This document shows, one piece after another, positions 7,142 through 10,436 of a stretch of 10,436 bases of DNA; positions within the stretch are counted from its first letter, which is position 1; the number at the start of each line of letters is the position of its first letter. The notes below the pieces were generated by a model. The model was not told the DNA's origin and searched no databases. It was given only the letters and a program-made list of their open reading frames with translations. Origin of the DNA: an uncultured Lachnospira sp. (GTDB lineage: Bacteria; Bacillota; Clostridia; Lachnospirales; Lachnospiraceae). The stretch lies in assembly GCA_910585095.1 (NCBI GenBank), contig CAJUBU010000032.1, positions 6,042-16,477 of the forward strand, in the 5' to 3' direction. The position numbers and the translations under genes were made by a program.

Positions 7142-7167
7142 ATGGATTATTTTGTGATAAAATCCAT
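7142..7167. promoter_or_regulatory. Inverted repeat before the Imm1-like gene, possible operator or hairpin
   Basis: ATGGATT (7142-7148) and AATCCAT (7161-7167) form a perfect 7-bp inverted repeat with a 12-base spacer, 35 bases upstream of the ATG at 7202. The region is AT-rich, so the repeat could be chance. It could also be an operator or a leader hairpin. No clear -35/-10 pair was found around it. Confidence 0.25.
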
Positions 7168-7201
7168 ATAGAGAATAAATTTATACGATGTGGAGGCAAC
7201 T

Positions 7202-7660
7202 ATGCAGTTTCAAATTATTCCTAAGCAAGAGCATATTCCAGATTTTCCTTCAAAAGATATGAAATTAAAACATATTTTGTATTATATGTGTTATGATGAC
7301 ATGGAATATGAGGAAGACGAAATTACAGAAGACATTATTGCTAAAGTACTTCGTGAAATTCCAGAAGGTATTGAAGTTTATTTGTCACTAAATCCTTTTG
7401 GAGAGGAAGATTGGTTAGAAGTATTATGTGATGGGGAATGGTTAGCGCTTGGTTATATGGTTGATAATGAGTGCTATTATTCGTATAACAAGGATTTTGA
7501 AGGAACAAAGGAACTATCGCCGTTAGAAAGCGGCGGACAATCGCCCGTTGAAAAATATCTTGCAATAAAAGATATAGATGCAGGAATAAAAGCTGTGGAA
7601 TATTTTATTAGAACAGGACAGCTTTATCCGGGAATTGACTGGGCAAGACAAATAGACTAA
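7202..7660 (+). CDS. Imm1-like immunity protein candidate
   Basis: A 152-residue acidic, soluble protein. ATG 7202 is chosen because GGAGG (7192-7196) lies five bases upstream; a GTG at 7190 in frame would place that site inside the coding region. The pattern fits my recollection of the Imm1 family of polymorphic-toxin immunity proteins: a strand with WLEVLCDGEWLALGY (71-85), a YYSYN segment (92-96), the SPLESGGQSPVEKYL block (106-120) and a C-terminal helix ending FIRTGQLYPGIDW (135-147). Imm1 proteins are thought to neutralise toxins of contact-dependent or secreted systems, often deaminase-type. No toxin gene is in the window, so it may be an orphan immunity gene, or the family call may be wrong. 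Two more genes of the same strand follow. Confidence 0.55.
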   Translation: MQFQIIPKQEHIPDFPSKDMKLKHILYYMCYDDMEYEEDEITEDIIAKVLREIPEGIEVYLSLNPFGEEDWLEVLCDGEWLALGYMVDNECYYSYNKDFEGTKELSPLESGGQSPVEKYLAIKDIDAGIKAVEYFIRTGQLYPGIDWARQID

Positions 7661-7784
7661 TTGTTTTTAAATGTTTATTTATGGTATTGAAATGTTGTTT
7701 TATAAGGTTTCGTAAGGATAAATAGCTGTCGATATAGTAGATAACATTTAACTTCAATATAACAGTAAAGATAGGAGGAACGCT

Positions 7785-8264
7785 ATGAATACAAAAACAA
7801 TGGAAGGACTTGTCGGCGCAAGGCGAAATATAGATTTAGTAAATACACCGATGAGAGTGTATAATCAGGCAGAACGACAAGGCAATATGGGAGCAATGGA
7901 GAGAGCAATGGGCTATGTCCATGAATTTGCAGACAAAGCAGAGGATTATAAGACAAAAGCCTATGAGGGAATGAAAGAAGAAGCTAAAGAGGCGAGAGAG
8001 CAGGCACGGTTAGAGAGAGAAAAAGCTATTCAAAAACATAAAGAAGAACGTGAAAAATTTGAGGAAAGAATAGAAGAAAATAAAGAAACCGATATTGTGG
8101 AGTTCAGTGAAGAAGGAAAAGTGTTATTGAAAGATAATACAATGTTCGATAACACCGATGTTGCCGAAACAAAAGTAGATTCTGTAAAACAGCCTGTAAC
8201 CTATACAAAAACAGGAGATATAAGTCAGGTAGAACAAGATGCAAATATTTCTATTTCTTTATAA
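7785..8264 (+). CDS. Small charged helical protein of unknown function
   Basis: A 159-residue protein with an excellent start: AGGAGG (7773-7778) six bases before ATG 7785. No signal peptide or membrane segment is present. The N-terminal part (about 1-50) reads as a helix with the segment EGLVGARRNIDLVNTPMRVY (8-27) and a GAMERAMGY segment (36-44). Residues about 45-108 are a continuous, highly charged helix rich in E, K, R and A (about 50% charged), likely a coiled coil. The C-terminal 50 residues look flexible and end in a short strand, ISISL. I have seen similar proteins annotated as hypothetical in Clostridia but cannot name a family. The gap of 124 bases to the gene upstream suggests its own promoter, though none is obvious. 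It may be a chaperone, adaptor or structural partner; this is not shown by the sequence. Confidence 0.75.
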   Translation: MNTKTMEGLVGARRNIDLVNTPMRVYNQAERQGNMGAMERAMGYVHEFADKAEDYKTKAYEGMKEEAKEAREQARLEREKAIQKHKEEREKFEERIEENKETDIVEFSEEGKVLLKDNTMFDNTDVAETKVDSVKQPVTYTKTGDISQVEQDANISISL

Positions 8265-8338
8265 ATAGGATTGCCTGTAAATGGTTTTTCTCTAGTAAGG
8301 TTTGAATACTATAAAAAATGATAAAGGGATAGATATAA

Positions 8339-9076
8339 ATGGATGATTATAATATGCTTCAATCACTTGCAATTGGTAGTGGTTGGTTTATTGTAAAAAA
8401 TAATAAATTTGCGAATCCTCTTCTTGAATTAAAATATACTTATCATATGCGCAAAAAGAAATTTTCTTTTCAAGAATATATTTTATTTATTATAGTTGAA
8501 GAACGGCAAGAATGTATAGATAATGATAGATATAAGATTACAGTGCGTATACAGCCTTGTGATGGCAAAATATATATTTTGAAATATGCTTTGTGTTCTA
8601 ATATAAAAGATATTATTGAAAAAGTGAAATGTTTTGCATATCAATATCAAAATCCACAGTATTGGGGTATTGAGCAAATACAATGGATATATCCAATTTG
8701 GGAAGCTAAAAGAAATGTCCAACATGTAAAAAGTATGATACAATATCGTGGCACCCAATGTCCACCAAAACCATTGGATTATATTCCGATTAAAATCCCA
8801 GCAGGGTGGATGATTGTTTTTAATTCTTTCGTTAAAAATGATAAAGGTTTATTTTCACAAATATGGAGTCAAGAAGATATATTTTTGAAAGTAAAAAATT
8901 CTTTTGGATATTTTGTTGATTGCCATGATAATACTTGTATATTATCTGAATTATTTGAATGGGAACGCGATATTGCTGTTTTTTGCTTAGAATGTTCAGA
9001 CTATGAGATTTTTGTAGAATTACAAGAATATATTTGCAAAAATTTAACAGGGATTTTATTACATATTCATGTTTGA
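8339..9076 (+). CDS. Unknown protein with two similar halves
   Basis: A 245-residue soluble protein, rich in Tyr, Ile, Trp and Lys and without signal peptide or membrane helix. ATG 8339 has AAAGGG at about 8323-8328 upstream, a moderate site. Residues 15-24 (GWFIVKNNKF) and 156-165 (GWMIVFNSFV) are alike, and each is followed after 21-30 residues by a QE-x-I strand (QEYILFIIVEE at 46, QEDIFLKVKN at 178). The two halves may therefore be diverged copies of one domain. Codon use and AT content match the genes to the left, not the recombinase to its right. Size, position after an Imm1-like gene and strand-rich character suggest an immunity-type protein, but this is guilt by association. I recognise no named family. 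It ends 72 bases before the end of the convergent recombinase gene. Confidence 0.7.
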   Translation: MDDYNMLQSLAIGSGWFIVKNNKFANPLLELKYTYHMRKKKFSFQEYILFIIVEERQECIDNDRYKITVRIQPCDGKIYILKYALCSNIKDIIEKVKCFAYQYQNPQYWGIEQIQWIYPIWEAKRNVQHVKSMIQYRGTQCPPKPLDYIPIKIPAGWMIVFNSFVKNDKGLFSQIWSQEDIFLKVKNSFGYFVDCHDNTCILSELFEWERDIAVFCLECSDYEIFVELQEYICKNLTGILLHIHV

Positions 9077-9094
9077 TTGATACCAGATAAGGAT

Positions 9095-9137
9095 AAAAAT
9101 AGATATGTATGGGCAGGAGCATAGATTTTCTCCTGCC
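9095..9137 (-). terminator. Terminator-like hairpin after the recombinase gene
   Basis: GGCAGGAG (9112-9119) and CTCCTGCC (9130-9137) form a perfect 8-bp GC-rich stem with a 10-base loop, 10 bases past the recombinase stop on the minus strand. A TTTTT run (9099-9095 read on the minus strand) follows only after about 12 bases, so it is an imperfect intrinsic terminator. On the + strand no T-run follows. It could also be part of the end of the mobile element. Confidence 0.45.
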
Positions 9138-9147
9138 ACGCCTATAT

Positions 9148-10436
9148 TTAGGCGGTTTGACGTTTGGTACGTTTTCCGTATTCACGTTCCATTTCCCGCA
9201 TTTCTTCATCCGTTGGAATATCTACAATCCCGACATAGGAATAGTAGATGTCAATATCCTGTGTCCGTTTCCCGTCTTTTTTCTCGCATTCGTGGACTAC
9301 GATTTTATCCACAAAGGTATTTAGGATTTCGGGCGTTAGCTCGTCAATGTGGGTGTATTTTTTGGTGACGGCTACCAGCTTGGAAACATTGGTCGCTTCT
9401 GTGTCGGCTTCGCTGACTTCGGCTTTCAAGGTTTCGATTTCCTGTTTTAGCTGTTCCTGCTCGGCTTCATAACCATCTGACAGCTTGTAAAAGCGTTCGT
9501 CATTCAGCTTTCCGTTGACATTATCTTCATAGATTTTACGGAACAGGCGGTCAAGTTCTTCCATGCGCTTTTCATCCTTTTCAATCTGTTTCTGTTTTGC
9601 GGATAATTCGTATCGGCGTTCCGCAAGGGTAGTGTCAATCTGCTGTCGGATAAATACCCTTTCAAACTGCTGTAAATAGGACAGGAAATGCTGAAGCTGT
9701 TTTAATACCAACTGGTATAGGGCATCTTCTCTGACATAATGCTGTGTGCATACGCCGCTCCTGCTGTTTCCCTTATATTTGGAACAGCGGAAATACAGAT
9801 AGCTCTTTGATGAGCGCAGGCTTAGCTTTGTACCGCAGTCAGCACATTCCAGTAATCCTGTGAAAATGCTTGTCGCACCGTTTTTCGTTGGTCTGCGTTT
9901 ATTTACCCGTATCATCTGCACTTTGTCCCATAGTTCCCTGTCAATAATAGGGGTGTGGGCATTTTCAATATGCGTCCGCATTTCTTTTGCGGTAGGAATA
10001 CGCTTTTTGCTCTTAAATCCTAAACGGGTAGATTTAAAATTTTCTGTAACGCCGATATATGCCACGTTTTCAAGAATTAATGCTACTGTGGTAGATTCCC
10101 AATTATATGGGTTTCCTGACACAATTGCCGCTTCTAATCCTTTTGAAGCCTTATATGCGGATGGGGTTAATACTTTATCTTCCCAAAGTATATCAGCAAT
10201 AGCAGATATTCCCTTTCCCTGCATACAGAGTGAAAATATCCTGCGGACGACTGCCGCCGCTTCCTCGTCCACAAGCCAACGGGTTTTGTCATCTGGATTC
10301 CGTAAATATCCGTATGGCGGCGGTCCCAGATGTTCTCCTGCAAGCCCTTTCGCTTTCTTGACTTCCTTTACCTTTTTGCTCGTGCTTTTGGGATACCATT
10401 CGTTGAAAAGGTTGGTAAAGGCGGCAAATTCGTTGC
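9148..10436 (-). CDS. Large serine site-specific recombinase, TnpX/TndX-like (5' end outside window)
   Basis: 428 residues are visible, running past the right edge; the frame is open upstream of the GTG at 10272, which is an internal Val. The first visible residues belong to the end of the resolvase catalytic domain (FNEWYPKSTSKKVKEV); the catalytic Ser and Arg lie outside. Next comes the recombinase domain beginning LGPPPYGYLRNP (36-47), a zinc ribbon with CADC (C197, C200), C217 and C229, a long coiled coil (about 270-350), and a DUF4368-like C-terminal end (VHECEKKDGK through EMREMEREYGKRTKRQTA). This is the layout of the TnpX/TndX recombinases that excise and integrate clostridial conjugative or mobilisable transposons. 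The gene is visibly richer in G+C (near half) than its neighbours (about a third or less). Its end faces the unknown gene at 8339, and the element boundary may lie in that direction. No frameshift is visible. Confidence 0.92.
   Translation of the reverse strand, partial: NEFAAFTNLFNEWYPKSTSKKVKEVKKAKGLAGEHLGPPPYGYLRNPDDKTRWLVDEEAAAVVRRIFSLCMQGKGISAIADILWEDKVLTPSAYKASKGLEAAIVSGNPYNWESTTVALILENVAYIGVTENFKSTRLGFKSKKRIPTAKEMRTHIENAHTPIIDRELWDKVQMIRVNKRRPTKNGATSIFTGLLECADCGTKLSLRSSKSYLYFRCSKYKGNSRSGVCTQHYVREDALYQLVLKQLQHFLSYLQQFERVFIRQQIDTTLAERRYELSAKQKQIEKDEKRMEELDRLFRKIYEDNVNGKLNDERFYKLSDGYEAEQEQLKQEIETLKAEVSEADTEATNVSKLVAVTKKYTHIDELTPEILNTFVDKIVVHECEKKDGKRTQDIDIYYSYVGIVDIPTDEEMREMEREYGKRTKRQTA

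Noticed and set aside
7126..7180. Promoter pair for the Imm1-like gene (TTGTAT or TTGTGA as -35)
   Set aside because: The possible -10 hexamers match poorly or the spacing is wrong, and such matches are expected by chance in sequence this AT-rich.
9105..9472. Several + strand open frames across the 3' end of the recombinase gene
   Set aside because: They are antisense to the coiled-coil and C-terminal parts of a clear recombinase and have composition expected of shadows.

Overview
The window looks like accessory chromosome from a low-GC, Gram-positive anaerobe of the Clostridia, most likely a gut Lachnospiraceae-type bacterium. The reasons are very AT-rich genes, strong AGGAGG-type ribosome binding sites, an NG-poor lipoprotein with a CxxxxCxHxxxxC motif that I recall from Clostridia, an ECF sigma/anti-sigma pair of clostridial style, and a TnpX/TndX-type large serine recombinase. 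This assignment is inference from style; nothing in the window names the species.

Left part (1-5309, all + strand): the 3' end of a sensor histidine kinase gene, a conserved hairpin with a T-tract, a possible 24-codon leader ORF whose stop overlaps the next start, then a tightly packed three-gene operon: a lipoprotein, an ABC-2-type ATPase and a very large two-part membrane permease. The arrangement suggests a two-component system controlling an exporter or extractor cassette with a surface lipoprotein; the response regulator would lie to the left of the window.

Middle (5310-7190): a 70-nt foldback sequence separates the permease gene from a convergent minus-strand pair, an ECF sigma factor (TTG start) and a single-pass membrane anti-sigma factor overlapping it by ATGA. 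Upstream of the sigma gene lies an extended -10 promoter candidate and a second copy of the hairpin repeat found after the kinase gene.

Right part (7190-10436): three + strand genes resembling a small immunity or effector-associated island: an Imm1-like protein, a strongly charged helical protein and an unknown protein with two similar halves. Facing them is the 3' three-quarters or so of a large serine recombinase gene on the minus strand, visibly richer in G+C than everything to its left. This suggests that the right edge of the window enters an integrative element whose end may lie just left of the recombinase stop, between about 8265 and 9148. No rRNA, tRNA, CRISPR array or complete insertion sequence was seen.
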